Shown here one piece after another: positions 1-11,851 of a stretch of 64,000 nt of DNA (positions are counted from its first letter, which is position 1; each line of letters begins with the position of its first letter). The DNA is from Epiperipatus broadwayi. Its lineage: Eukaryota; Onychophora; Udeonychophora; Euonychophora; Peripatidae. The stretch spans positions 4,836,001 to 4,900,000 of the forward strand of contig JAQFVV010012420.1 of assembly GCA_028023455.1 (NCBI GenBank), in the 5' to 3' direction. The position numbers and the translations under genes are program-made. Under the pieces are notes generated by a model that ran no database searches, had not been told where the DNA came from, and was given only the letters and a program-made list of their open reading frames with translations.

Positions 1-290
1 ATAGAAAATTGATTTTTCTAATAAAAAGAAAACTAAAAAAGACGAATCAAATTGTAATTTGTTTATTTTATTTTACATTTATTATTATCATTTAATTTGT
101 ATACGTTAATAAAAAATAATATTTAAAATTAAATAATATTTAAAAAAGACGATTTTCTTTTGTTTTTATTTTCGCATTACAAAAAACACATCAAAATGAT
201 TATAATTAACGGCCCGTGAATGATCATATTTTATAGTTTAAGCATGATAACTGCGCCATCCAGTGGGATATGGTTGCTCATGGACGACAA
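1..290 (+). mobile_element. Right end of a TIR element (copy 1)
   Basis: This stretch closely matches 16223-16512, the right end of the TIR element annotated at 15291-16512. It ends in an inverted repeat of that element's left end: the segment GCCATCCAGTGGGATATGG followed by GACGACAA corresponds, reversed, to the start at 15291. The rest of this copy lies before the window. No coding sequence is visible in it. Confidence 0.8.
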
Positions 291-856
291 CCGAAATAAT
301 TTATATAGCTCATAAAGTACTAATGGGAAAATTCAAAAGGTATAGATATAATATGAAATATTCTCTTGTGGAAGATTTTTATTTATATTAGTTTTATATC
401 CAGTTGAAACTGATTGAATTAAGGCAATTGAAGTATGTTTTATATTTATTAATTAATGTTATAAAGTGTCTTAAAATAGTTCTGTAATATATTTATTTGT
501 AATATATTTGCACATTTATAGTTTGAAAGTTGACTTTCGTAATTGTATCATATATTTTTATGTCTCTCTATTTTACAAAATAATTACTCACAAATCAATA
601 ATATTTTTTTATTTTCCCAATATTACAGTGTATTCCTCCCCCCCCCCACATCAATCAGGAGATTAAATTTATCATAATTCTGATTCTGAGATTGCAAAAT
701 TCTGTGCACGATTGCAATTTCTAATTGTAAAAATCAATATATATATATAATTTTAAAATTAATTTATGTATATTTCAAAAACAATTTGTAATGTATTTTG
801 TTAGCTTTAACATAATGATATTTTATATAATTATATTGTTTTTAATGTATTTTTAG
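291..856. other. AT-rich DNA with no recognised gene
   Basis: No coding or structural feature is recognisable apart from a short C run near 640-650 and a (TA)n patch near 738-750. If the exon at 857-919 is real, this is intron sequence, and a pyrimidine-rich acceptor closes it at 856. Confidence 0.5.
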
Positions 857-919
857 ATATCTTCTGTAATTGCAAAAGATGCTTTTAATGTGACATCCAT
901 TACCTCTAACCGACTAACA
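857..919 (+). CDS. Candidate 63-bp internal host exon
   Basis: An open 63-bp block lies between a T-rich stretch ending in TTTTTAG and a consensus donor GTAAGT. Its length is a multiple of three. In the open frame it encodes about 21 residues beginning ISSVIAKDAFNVT, whose composition is less AT-biased than the flanks. The protein is not recognised. Chance splice-like motifs are common in AT-rich DNA, so this is only a candidate. It is the sole place where host coding sequence is suspected. Confidence 0.25.
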
Positions 920-1220
920 GTAAGTTGATATGATCTTAAATATATATTGTTTAATTTTCCTAGTTATGATAAACAGTTATTGCTGAAATTGAGTTAAAAA
1001 TAATGAAAGATAACAGCATTTTAAAATAAATCTGTATTAAAAGATACAGCTTTACTATTCAATTTAGACAATAAAAATAATGATGGCTATAATAAAACTA
1101 ATATTTTTTTGAAAGATAATATTAGTAATAAAAATATTAAAAAATTCATTGTTGGATTGTTTAGATAAATAACTAATTATTAGTTAAACAAAATTAATTT
1201 ATGATTTCTTAATTTACATT
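920..1220. other. AT-rich DNA, no feature seen
   Basis: No reading frame, repeat or RNA gene is recognised here. The last bases form the left target duplication of the next insertion. Confidence 0.5.
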
Positions 1221-2044
1221 TTTACAAAAGATATTAAACCAGCAAGCATCACATGATCACATCTCCAATACTAGCACATAACTGTTTATAAACAAAGCAA
1301 AGCAAAACTCCATATAGTAGTGCCACCTGTGCTAAACAGAGTAATCAATGGATGCCAGAAGGCTTGTGCATAAAATCTCCATCTAATACCTACTCATCCA
1401 ATATCCCCAGACTAGCTTTTGGCTTGTGGCCTTCGTTAGTAAGGAGCTTTGGATCTGAGAACACTGCATCTAGATCTTAGGATCTAATGCAACCCTCTAG
1501 CAACCACTTCTTATCTCTACTTAACTACAAAACTATGAGCATGAAATTGAAAACACAAAAAGTATTTTCAATCTAAGCTCAATAGCTTATATAGTATTGG
1601 AGATGTGATCATGTGATGCTTGCTGGTTTAACACCAATCCTGCCTAATAGGGTAGTAGTGGCTATGGTTGTTGAAGAGCCAAAGACACCAAAATGTAAGG
1701 GTGCTGAACTGAGTTCAGACCCATATGACTATATAAGCTATTGAGCTTAGATTGAAAATATTTTTTGTGTTTTCAATTTCATGCTCATAGTTTTGTAGTT
1801 AAGTAGAGATAAGAGGTGGTTGCTAGAGGGTTGCATTAGATCCTAAGATCTAGATGCAGTGCTCTCAGATCCAAAGCTCCTTACTAACGAAGGCCACAAG
1901 CCAAAAGCTAGTCTGGGGATATTGGATGAGTAGGTATTAGATGGGGATTTTATGCACAAGCCTTCTGGAATCCATTGATTACTCTGTTTAGCACAGGTGG
2001 CACTACTATATGGAGTTTTGCTTTGCTTTGTTTACAAAAGATAT
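1221..2044. mobile_element. Foldback insertion with a 14-bp target duplication
   Basis: The direct repeat TTTACAAAAGATAT occurs at 1221-1234 and again at 2031-2044. Between the two copies is a large inverted repeat, with arms at about 1289-1595 and 1728-2033 (roughly 306 bp each) and a spacer at 1596-1727. A second, shorter inverted pair of 38 bp (1234-1271 and 1593-1630) brackets the left arm. The left half is therefore a ~400-bp TIR unit, and the right half is an inverted copy lacking those ends. A target duplication this long fits target-primed reverse transcription better than most DNA transposases. No protein is encoded. Confidence 0.8.
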
Positions 2045-2529
2045 ATTAATTGGAAATTCTTTTTAAAAATAATTATGTATCAGTTCTTGCAAATGTATTT
2101 AATGTATATTAAAAACGTTTAATATCAAAAATTATTATTGTTGAATTAAAACTAGATTAAATTTTAATCTACTTTCTAGATATTAGATTTGTTATATAAC
2201 TGTAGAAAAAAAACTAATAATTTGAAATCTGCTGTAAGTAAAAATGTTAAAACAACAAAAAAGAAAGTTTATATTACAATTAACATTTGATTTGTATATG
2301 ATCATTCTGCAACTATTTATGATCCGATTTTTCAGAAAATCATGATGTTTCTCCTGTTTTAAATAAGAATCATTAATTTTATTGAAAATAGTGTGTTTGC
2401 AAACTGAGAACATTAAAATATATAGCCGTTGATTTTATATAACTATGTAAACAAGTTGTCTTGGTTTCAAAATATTAAGATGTTTCTGAATTTCTGGCTA
2501 GTAGCTTGGTAGTATAAAAAATAGTAAAA

Positions 2530-2715
2530 AAAAGGCTGCTGGACGAAAGGTGCATTATATCTAAAAAATTCAAATGCAGGAAATCATGACATGAAAACTT
2601 TTTATTGATGAAGGCCATAATCTAGAACCTAGTATGCAAATATGGATATGTCAATGCTGGGTAGGGATTTAATAAGCACTATATACTTGGCATTTATTGA
2701 TTATTCAAAGTTACA
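2530..2715 (+). repeat. Decayed copy of the 1728-2033 repeat arm
   Basis: Blocks such as a TGCATTA segment, ATGCAG, GAAGGCCA and the ATTGATTA stretch occur in the same order as in the arm at 1728-2033, with many substitutions and small gaps. This indicates an older insertion of the same family. Confidence 0.5.
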
Positions 2716-3499
2716 ATAAGTAGCAGAAATGGAATCATATAACTAGTTTGTTCTTGAAAAACATTGTGTAAACAGAAATCATATCACATGTTTTGGTTTT
2801 ATTTTGTGATGGTATAATTTTGAAAGTCATGCATTTTTCAGCAATATATACACATACACTCATATATACACATACACTTATTATGATATGAAAAAATTTC
2901 CAAGTTTAATGATACTGCACTATACCACAAGACCCATATAGATTTAAGAATAATTTAAATTTGTATAGCCTTTAATATAATTAAGGAAAAACAAAAATCT
3001 CTAGATGAAATTATTTTTGTCACAAAAATTTTTCCATATCTATTTTCTGCAAATTTTATTTATAATAATTGAGAATATAGATTGAAATCTTTGATTATGC
3101 TATCAGGCCTAATTGCATATGTATGTATATGTTATTAATTTGTAATTTTTATTATTATAAATAAACATTATTTTAATTTAATAAAAAATATTTAATATAT
3201 GTACAATTATTTTGCTGATTTAAGATATATACTCAATCTGAAATTTTTATGTCTTTATTTATTTTTTTGAAGAGGAAAGTTGGCATATTCAATAATTGCA
3301 AGAAGTCAAATACAGTCATTAGAGGTATTGTATATATAATTATTAATTTATATATATTAAGATATTTATTTATATGCAGTCTCTTTATAAAAATGAAGTG
3401 GATGTACACAGTACATGCCTTGTAATAATGCATTTAGAAATATGACTATATTAAATTTATCATTAATTTGAATATGCAAGATTTATTATCAAATTAGGC
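2716..3499. other. AT-rich DNA, no feature seen
   Basis: Only short AT-biased frames are present, and none has protein-like composition. A short repeat of the ACACATACACTCATATAT type lies near 2850-2880. Confidence 0.5.
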
Positions 3500-3855
3500 A
3501 TAGCAGTAATATTTAAGTGTAACATTAGCTAAGAATCTGTTAATAAAAGTGAATGTATCATACTCCAAGTTTTCTTTGTGTTTAAATTAGCACACACACT
3601 TTTTATATAATAAGTAGCAATATCTCTGCCAATCCTAGTTTTAAATCTTATATGAATCCAATATTTTGCATGTAAATGGCCAATTTATGTAATTGTCTAT
3701 TATACTTGCAAATTATTAATATTAACATACATGGATTTTTTTTTGTAGAATATATTACAATTAAAATAATTAATTCAGGAACTTACCTGTATATTTGCAT
3801 TATTATAAAATTCATTTTATTTGCAATCTACATCTATATAATATACACACAGATA
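3500..3855 (-). repeat. 3' LTR remnant (LTR A) of the gypsy element
   Basis: The sequence aligns in order with 8290-8716 and with 9046-9397. Shared blocks include CTCCAAGTTTTC, the CCAATCCTAGTTTTA-like stretch, GCAAATTATTAATATTA and the AATTAATTCAGGAAC stretch. It lacks about half of the ~890-bp LTR on its far side, so it is truncated. Its position downstream of the minus-strand integrase makes it the 3' LTR. Confidence 0.7.
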
Positions 3856-4616
3856 CTTCAATCCCCTTATATTCCGTTAATTAAGCAGGTTTCTTATGTA
3901 TGCATGCCTTTTTAATAAAAAAAAATTCCGTTGTGAAGTAGTAATAATTTGTTCCTCTGTTGTAGCTGTCTAACAAAAACATGACCTTTCTCAGGCTCAG
4001 TTATTTATTAAGTAGTGTGACCATTTATTTCCATTTTGTCTTCTTTAATTTTTAGTTCAGCAGACAAGGTATGTTTTGCTCCAATCAGAGTTTTCATTTT
4101 TTATTATGTTATTTTCAAAAACATCATCATCAAATAACTCATTTAGATGATGCAAATGATTTACATGCCTTATTTCTTTTACATTTCTAGTTTTATCAGT
4201 CAAAATTGCCTTGACAAAGTTTACAATGTCACTCATGGCATACATTTTTTTTTAATATCATATATCTACATGCTCTCTCCAATTTTAATTTTTTTACAAT
4301 CAAAACTGTTTTTAAATTTTTCACTTATAGTTGGCAACAACTTAGTAAAATAAATGCAAACATGTCAGTGCATTAATAACTTGGCTGGTGTCTTTTTAGT
4401 TGCTGTACAGTGAGTAAAGTAGTGATAGAACATAGCATCAATTCACACTTCTGATACATCCTTATAGCAAGTTTTGTTCTATGTAAGCTTCAAATATTGA
4501 ACAGCTTCCTCAGCTATTACTCTTGGAATGATAAAATAGCGTAAGAATGTGCAGTATTGTTTTATCATCTAAATAATACATACATTGCTGAGAGGCAAAA
4601 CTGATCCCATTATTGT

Positions 4617-4943
4617 TTACAATAAGCTCTTGATAACCATATATAGCAAAAATTTATTTAAGCACTTTAATAGTACATTCTGCACTTGTATTTTTATTGT
4701 CTTATATTTGGTCCAAGAAGACAATGTACCAGCAACTATCAAATTTATATAACAATGCATTGATCCTGCATAGTCTAAATGTAAAGGTTTCCAAGGTTGG
4801 GTAGATTTAGACAATGCTTCAAATGTTTTAGATGGCATTTTAGAAGATGACTGAAAACTTATACATTTATTTATCATTTGTTTTATTTCACCTGTTAGAT
4901 GTGGTGACCAGAGGGATGATCTAGCTAAAGCTTTCATGTGCAC
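4617..4943 (-). pseudogene. Integrase fragment (zinc-binding and start of core)
   Basis: This 108-residue open stretch carries the H2C2-type region (HMKAL, SSLWSPHLTGEI, then a decayed C..CQ-like site reading CISFQSSSK). It runs into the typical entry to the rve core (PWKPLHLDYAG, where D is the first catalytic acid). The second cysteine of the zinc site has become phenylalanine. The frame then degrades at the second catalytic region. It is part of the gypsy pseudogene and cannot be active as written. Confidence 0.8.
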
Positions 4944-5357
4944 AATTTCAGGATGACCTTGATGAGGTAAATTAGCTATATGATTTCAACCTTCTGGTAC
5001 TATGAGTATACAGTTAGTCTTTAATACACAATGATTGCAAGGTGATATCTCATACATTCCAAATGGGCTTGATTACTTCAATTGGACATCTTCCTGGCCA
5101 GCCATATTTTATACATTTCAGTAACTGAATATAACCTTGGCCTTGTTTAGTGTGATTGTTGAACTATTAAGCAAAGTAGAGTTCATAATGACTATATATT
5201 TTTTCTTGCTAACACCATATTGTCTTTCTTTAATGTCAGAATATGATAAAGCATCCTCATGTCCATTCTCTATAAACTAGTTCATAATTGTATCCTGATA
5301 ATATATTTATTCAGCAAAGCATGTGTTAACTTATATGTTCAGGTATTTTTTCCAGTA

Positions 5358-5588
5358 TCAAATATTCCTAGAGATGATCATTTGTACAGATTTTAAATAT
5401 TCATCCATAAATATACTGATGAAATTTTTTTTGTGCTGAAAATAATAGTCTTTTTTCCATAATTTTTTAAGCTGCCAACAATGGTCTTGAAGCATAGGCA
5501 TAGGGTATTTGCCTCCATAGCACATATCGGAAATTACAGCTCTAATATCATATTCTGATGCATTCTTGCCAATAATAATCCAGATCAC
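5358..5588 (-). pseudogene. RNase H fragment of the gypsy element
   Basis: The segment KNASEYDIRAVIS corresponds to the D-ASEYGIGAVLSH block of Ty3-type RNase H, with the catalytic aspartate replaced by asparagine. It continues into a YGGKYP-like stretch and then shifts frame. It lies between the RT and integrase remnants, as expected for gypsy order. Confidence 0.75.
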
Positions 5589-5984
5589 TGTGATATTATA
5601 TCAGGTATTGATTTTATGTTAAGAGATCCTTTGTGTTTTGGAAAGCTAAATCTTGTTTCTTAGACCATTTCCAATGTTGTTGTTTTTTTTTAAACAATTG
5701 ATATAATGGTGATAGCAAATGAGACTTTTCTTTAAAAAATTCTCTTAAAAGTTTAACAATCTTCAAAATGCTTGTTATTATTTTACATTTTCTTGACTCA
5801 CAGCATTTTTATGGCCTCTATCTTATCTGGATTTGGATATTTTCCATTATTATTAGTAAGATGTTCAAGAATCTTTATCTCATTTGTAGACCAGATATAC
5901 TTTGATGTATTTAACTTGGCTCCTACATTATTCAATTTTAAATAAAACTGCACTTATTCATCTTTCTTATTCCAAGTCTGATTC

Positions 5985-6460
5985 TGTAATGACGAAAATA
6001 TCATCTTTATGGAATGATACTGTCCATTCCATGAAAAAATTATCCACTTTTGCCTGGAAAAATATTTGGTGCTATCATAATTCCATATGACAATTTATTA
6101 CTCTAACAAAGTTCTTATATGTATGGCTAATGACAATAATTCTGTTGTTTTTTCTGTAGTGGAGATTTAGTGGAAAGCAGTTTAGAAGGTCTAATTTTCC
6201 AAACTACAAAGTTTTTTTGCAATGAAGCCAATACTTATGTACTCTAGTAACTGGATAGGTATATTTATTAATAAATTTGCAACTTAACATGATAATCTCC
6301 AACAGTCTAAGACTTCCATCTGGTTTATAGGTATATCCCAGGATGAATCTTCTATTGGTATTAGTATTCCCTTTTGAACCATTTCAATGATAACTGTTTC
6401 TATTTTCTCTTTCAGGGCAAAAAGAACTTTGCATGGTTTACAGATAATGGATTGTATTTT
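5985..6460 (-). pseudogene. Reverse transcriptase remnant of the gypsy element
   Basis: On the minus strand the segment FALKEKIETVI followed by VQKGILIPIEDSSW matches the first RT block of gypsy pol. About 350 bp further on, KDDIFVIT corresponds to the catalytic YLDDI block, with the usual tyrosine and leucine lost. The intervening region is broken by stops. Confidence 0.8.
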
Positions 6461-6794
6461 TATTTATCAATTCAAAATTGTCTGCTGGTCCAGACTTAAA
6501 CAACTCAGGGTATTTTTTCAACATTAAAATTTTCAATTGAACTCTTTTTATGATATTCATATGGATTCATAAAGGGAAAAACCACTTCCATCTATTAGCT
6601 AATTAAAATCTTTGTTAATGATATTGGATGGAAGAAATTTGACACCTGAATTTAGTTTTACAGGTGCTTTTACTTTTCCATGTAGATTAATTTTATTGCT
6701 GATCAAATCTGTTGTGATAATATCCATTTTCACAAGTGTTAGTTTCTTACAAAATCCTTTACTGATTTTCAGTCAATCTTTATATGATATCATT

Positions 6795-7085
6795 GATAGG
6801 CCTGAACCACTATCCACTTCCAGTGATAATTTTTGATCACAGATCTTCACATTAAGCAGTATGTTGTTCTTGTTTGTATTGTTAAACTTATTCCTATATT
6901 ATTATTATCCACTCTCCCTTTTTCATATTTGTAATTCAGTGTTTGCTTAATTTTGACACTACATTATTTATTGTGATAGTTACATTTTGAATGTCCTTCT
7001 TTTTTGCAAATAATACATATTTTATTTCTATATTTGTAGTTTTTACTTAAATGGCCAGTTTTACTACAACACTAGCACATTATAA
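6795..7085 (-). pseudogene. Gag zinc knuckles and protease motif
   Basis: Minus-strand translation at about 6965-7085 shows two CCHC-like knuckles: a CSKTGHLSKN block, then CIICKKEGHSKC. Downstream, at about 6795-6830, VDSGSGLSMIS corresponds to the D-S/T-G active site of a retropepsin-type protease. This two-knuckle-then-protease layout supports a gypsy element rather than BEL or copia. Confidence 0.75.
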
Positions 7086-7829
7086 TGTATTTTTATTCTA
7101 TTGGTGTCTGGTGTATTTGTATTTGTTTTTTATACTGATAGAAGAAAGATTTTATCCAATTGTTGTGATAATGAAAATTCTGAAATATTGTCAAGCATTG
7201 TTTTTTTGCATAATACATTTCTCTATATTATGTTTATAGTTGAGGTTGGGTCTGCTCTACAGTAATATTTTTATATTTGAATACAACATGCTGTACAGAA
7301 GTTAGTATAACACTATATTAATTTCTGGGCCAAAATTCTCAATTCTGTGTTGAAATCTAAATATTATTCATGAGGTAATTGTTTTTTGTTTCATAGACTC
7401 AATATTATGCTATTCATTTTGTTATTTTCAGAGTGAAATATCCATCTATTTTTTTGTTCAATTTATGGTCTGGAAATTTATTAGGTATTTTAGGGTCACA
7501 CAATTTATTTGCCAATTTTTGTCCTGCAAGCTATAAGAGCATAGATACTTTCAATAGTTCTTCATCTATTGTTTTTATAAGCATATAGCATTCACATGTT
7601 TATGTAATTTTTCCATGAAGTGACATTCATTATGTCAAGTACTTTTATATTATTACATAATGACACCATTATTCATATTTTGAAGGTAATATTATATACA
7701 ATTGGTTATTCTCACTAAAGACTGCTAATGTTTGCACAGTTACAATTGAAACTGTTGACAGCAACATCCTTCTTTTGTTTGCACAGGCTCTTTTTGAATT
7801 ATTGTCTGAATCTATTCTGTTATGCCCCG

Positions 7830-8716
7830 AGGGGTATTAATTAGACATGAGTTGGAAGAACCTAAAAAAACTTTAAATAAATTAATGCAAGTTTAGTAAC
7901 AAAATTTATTTAACAATAATACAAATATGAATAAATAAGAAATAAATAATTTCGAATTCAGTAAGAAATAAATGCAGTCTATTATTAATAATCTAGTTGC
8001 ATGTTTCACTTCTCACATACACAGGATAATATTATAAATAGTATTAAATGTTTTAATTACAAAATCTTTTTCACACCTACTTGTTACTTATATATATATA
8101 TATAAATAAATCAATTATTTTATATAGCGCAATGTTTTATAAACTGTAACAGTTAAACAACATTAAGCTGTTGCACATGCGCTTTGCAGATTTTAACTAT
8201 AAATGACTGAATACTAACACTTCAAACACATGATAAAGTCTTTGGGAAAAGGTAGAATATATTAGTATATATGCTTTCAGAAACAATTCTGGCAATTTAA
8301 TATTTTACTTTAGCTGATAATCAATTATTAAAAATAAACAGAGCATACTCTCTCCAAGTTTTCTTTGTGCTTAATTCGCTCGCACAATTTTCATGCACTA
8401 ATTAACCACCTCTGCTAATCATAGTTTTAGATGCTGTTTTTTTTTTTACATGAGTCCATATCTTTTGCATATAAACGGTCAATTTATATAATAGTCTGTT
8501 AATTATTCTTGCAAATTATTAATATTAGTGAATATAGATATTTTTTAAAGTATATTTACATATTAGTCTGTTTATTGTACTTAAAATTATTAATATTGAT
8601 ATATATTAATATTCTTAAGAGTATATTAAAATTAAAATTATTAATTCAGGAACAATCTGCACATATTTACATAATTATGAAATCCATTTTATTTGTAAGC
8701 TATATATGCACAGACA
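7830..8716 (-). repeat. 5' LTR (LTR B) of the gypsy element
   Basis: A ~890-bp unit lies next to the gag end. Its left edge GGTATTAATTAGA recurs at 8748, and its right part matches LTR A and LTR C. Read on the minus strand it starts near TGTCTGTG. Confidence 0.7.
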
Positions 8717-8744
8717 TTACAATTCTGCTATGTCTTGAATGTAC

Positions 8745-9397
8745 TGAGGGTATTAATTAGATACAAATCAAGGGACCATAAAAAATGTAAATGAATTAAC
8801 TCACGTTTAGTAACAAAACATTTATTTAATAATAATAATAAAGACGAATACATAAAAAATAATTTGGGATTACATAAGAAATAAATACAGTCTATTATTA
8901 ATCTTCTAATAGCAGTTTTCACTTCCCAGGATAATATTACAAGCAACACTATGTTTTAATTGCAGTCTTTTATACAATGCTTGTTAATTTTATATATATA
9001 TGTTTTCCAGAACATTACATTTCTAGCACTTCAATATTTTATTTTAGTCAACAAACTGTTATTAAATGGATCATACTCTCTCCAAGTTTTTTTTTTTTTG
9101 TGCTTATTTAGCAAACACACTTTTTATGCATTAATTAGCCAGTCAACAAACTGTTATTAAATGGATCATACTCTCTCCAAGTTTTTTTTTGTGCTTATTT
9201 AGCAAACACACTTTTTATGCATTAATTAGCCATCTCTCTGCCAATCCTAGTTTTAGACCGTTTTTTTATATATATTAACATATGTAGATTTTTTCTAGAG
9301 TATATTAAAATTAAGATAATTAATTTAAGAACAGTCTGCATATATTTACATAATTATGAAATCTATTTTATTTATTTATATAATGTACACACAGACA
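8745..9397 (-). repeat. Third LTR copy (LTR C), tandem to LTR B
   Basis: It starts with the same GGTATTAATTAGA block as LTR B and ends in ACACACAGACATTCC. It is shorter than LTR B because of an internal deletion. Three LTRs around one internal region point to tandem or recombined elements. Confidence 0.7.
9046..9231. repeat. 95-bp tandem duplication inside LTR C
   Basis: Units 9046-9140 and 9141-9231 are identical except for the length of a T run. The near identity means this duplication is much younger than the LTR it sits in. Confidence 0.9.
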
Positions 9398-9454
9398 TTC
9401 CAACACTATATCAAATTTAGTGTGTGTAACAAAAGTAGTCTCAGAAAATGTTTG

Positions 9455-10428
9455 ATTTATGGCAACAGATATTCATCTGTCTACTGGGCACAAAGGGTAT
9501 ACAAAAACCTATAAGAAAATAATGGGAAACTTTGCTAACATTCCATAATGAATTATTTCTTTATTCATAAAACAATTTGAAAAATATCCAAAGAAACAAA
9601 AAAGAAAGACACCATTAAAGGAATTGTCATTAAATCTACTACCATAAATGATATGAACCAAAGGAGTCAGAAAGATCTTGTTCACTTTTAAAGCTTATAG
9701 GATGGAAATTTCAGGTTCATAATGCCCTATCATAAGTATCTGGCAAAGTTTAATTTGCTTGAGTACTGGTTTTAAAAACAGTAAAAGAAAATTAGTTCAA
9801 CATTTATTAGACTTTTTTTTTGAGTATGGTGCTCCATGTTTCAGAATGTGAAACATAAAGGAATTTGCAGTTGAACTTATCAATGAACTTTTTACTCTTT
9901 GGCAAACTTAGTTTTAATAAATGAAAAACCTAAAGATTTTCAAAGTCAAGGTTCCAAGGAAAGAAACAATGCAATGCTTAAAGATTCTTTAAATTGTATG
10001 GCTGACATATAATAATTCTTCCAATTAGACTATGGAAATAAAATTTGTTCATTGAAGTATGAATATTTCATACATACAATAAAATCATAAAGTGTAACCT
10101 TATAAATTCCCATTGCAATAAAACCTAAAGTGCTTTATTGATACTCATTTTCAACTTCAGTCAGGAATTGATGAAGAGAATTTCATGGATATGTTCAACT
10201 ACTTGTATATTGAAAATATATCTGAACAAGTACTAATTCCATACCAAAATAAAAATTCACTTATTGACACAAATGTATCTGCAAATAATCATAATACAGA
10301 AGAAAATATTGAATTATATAAAGAATCTATTGCAAATAATAATAAAACAGTGCAATAAAATAATGAATATGACTTGATAGACAAAACCAGAAAATTTAAT
10401 GGAGAAATTCTTGATGATTCATTAGTAA
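9455..10428 (+). pseudogene. KRBA2-like integrase pseudogene, 5' part
   Basis: Plus-strand translation gives fragments in the order of the rve-type integrases related to KRBA2: IHLSTGHKGYTKTYKKIMG; EKYPKKQKRKTPLKGI (the decayed zinc site); a DLVHF/GNFRFIMPYHKYLAKFN block corresponding to the first catalytic region; FEYGAP; then NNSSNWTMEIKFVH near the core end. In-frame stops and several frameshifts are present. The reading continues as a low-complexity, asparagine-rich tail until the piggyBac element begins at 10429. The matching C-terminal part resumes at about 12560. Family assignment rests on recalled motif order. Confidence 0.7.
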
Positions 10429-10944
10429 CCCCTAGAGACCTGAACGGCCATTTTGAATTCCCAGAAAAAATTACAGGATATACAATTTTAAATGAAATGT
10501 CTAATTTATTACAATAAATAAAAATATATATACATTTTTATAAAGTGCAAATATGAAAGAATGTTATAAAGCTGATAAAGTAGTCATTACCACAAAAAAA
10601 TAATTTAAAAAAAGGATATTTTTCACATTTTTAAAATCTTTATTTTTACATTGGTTCACAAACTCTCAATTTTGAAAGGTATAACCTAAAATTACAATTT
10701 CATAGACAGCTTCATCACATTCATCATAAAATGCAGAAAAAAATAATATATAACATGACCTACCTGAGTTACAGTTTGTTGGTGTAATGTGGCAGAATGT
10801 GACAATTTCAGTTTCGTTTTTTTTACTAACCAGCCTATATGTTCAATTTTTGCAAGAAGTTGTTTTTCTAGGCCCTCTATGTGGGATATCTATTAGAAAT
10901 GCAAGGTTTTAGTGTGGATCAAAAAAAAATAACAGTAATAACTT

Positions 10945-11850
10945 TAGTAAAGTGTAAGTTATGGGGGTAAAAAATAATTACTATATTATTGAAAAATCAT
11001 GGGTGGGGTGAGCTAAATTATGCATTATTTCATAGGAAACCATAATAGCAAAATATGCTATAAAATAAATAAAAAGTTATCTACAATGAAATGAATAAAA
11101 ACATAGTAAATTCTAAGTTATGGGTGTAAAAAATAATTACTATATTATTGGAATATCATGGGTGGGGCAAGCTAAATTATGCATTATTTCATAGGAAACC
11201 ATAATAGCAAAGTATGCTATAAAATAAATAAAAAGTTATCTACAATGAATTGAATAAAAACATAGTAAATTCTAAGTTATGGGTGTAAAAAATAATTACT
11301 ATATTATTGGAATATCATGGGTGGGGTGAGCTAAATTATGCATTATTTCATAGGAAACCATAATAGCAAAGTATGCTATAAAATAAATAAAAAGTTATCT
11401 ACAATGAAATGAATAAAAACATAGTAAATTCTAAGTTATGGGTGTAAAAAATAGGGCGAGCTAAACTATGTATTATTTTATAGGAAACCATAATAGCAAA
11501 GTATGCTATAAAATAAAAAGTTATCTACAATGAAATGAATAAAAACATAGTAAATTCTAAGTTATGGGTGTAAAAAATAGGGCAAGCTAAACTATGTATT
11601 ATTTTATAGGAAACCATAATAGCAAAGTATGCTATAAAATAAATAAAAAGTTATCTACAATGAAACGAATAAAAACATAGTAAATTCTAAGTTATGCGTG
11701 TAAAAAATAATTACTATATTATTGGAATATCAAGGGGGGGGGGAGCTAAACTATGTATTATTTTATAGGAGACCATAATAGCAAAGTATGCTATAAAGTA
11801 ATTAAAAACTTATCTACAACGAAATGAATAAAAACAGTAAATAAAATAAA
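10945..11850. repeat. ~159-bp tandem array inside piggyBac copy 1
   Basis: The block AGTAAATTCTAAGTTATG recurs at 11104, 11263, 11423, 11549 and 11679, with a variant at 10945. Spacings are 159, 159, 160, 126 and 130 bp. The shorter units lack the stretch around ATTACTATATTATTGG. Copies are highly similar to one another. Confidence 0.92.
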
Positions 11851-11851
11851 A

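Larger units (their letters stand above)
3900..7825 (-). pseudogene. Decayed gypsy (Ty3-like) gag-pol, minus strand
   Basis: Protein fragments read on the minus strand lie in gypsy order. From high to low coordinates they are paired zinc-knuckle motifs (about 6965-7085), an aspartic protease DSG motif (about 6795-6830), RT start (about 6310-6450), RT catalytic DDIF (5994-6005), RNase H (about 5510-5588) and integrase (4617-4943 and beyond). Stops and frameshifts interrupt every domain, so nothing is translatable as a polyprotein. The whole is flanked by related LTRs at 3500-3855 and 7830-8716. An intact gag-pol would normally be over 1,000 codons. The family is clear, but the exact clade is not. 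Confidence 0.85.

Noticed and set aside
10945-11850. CRISPR-like array
   Set aside because: Units of about 160 bp repeat as a whole with no unique spacers. It is an ordinary tandem repeat in a eukaryotic transposon.
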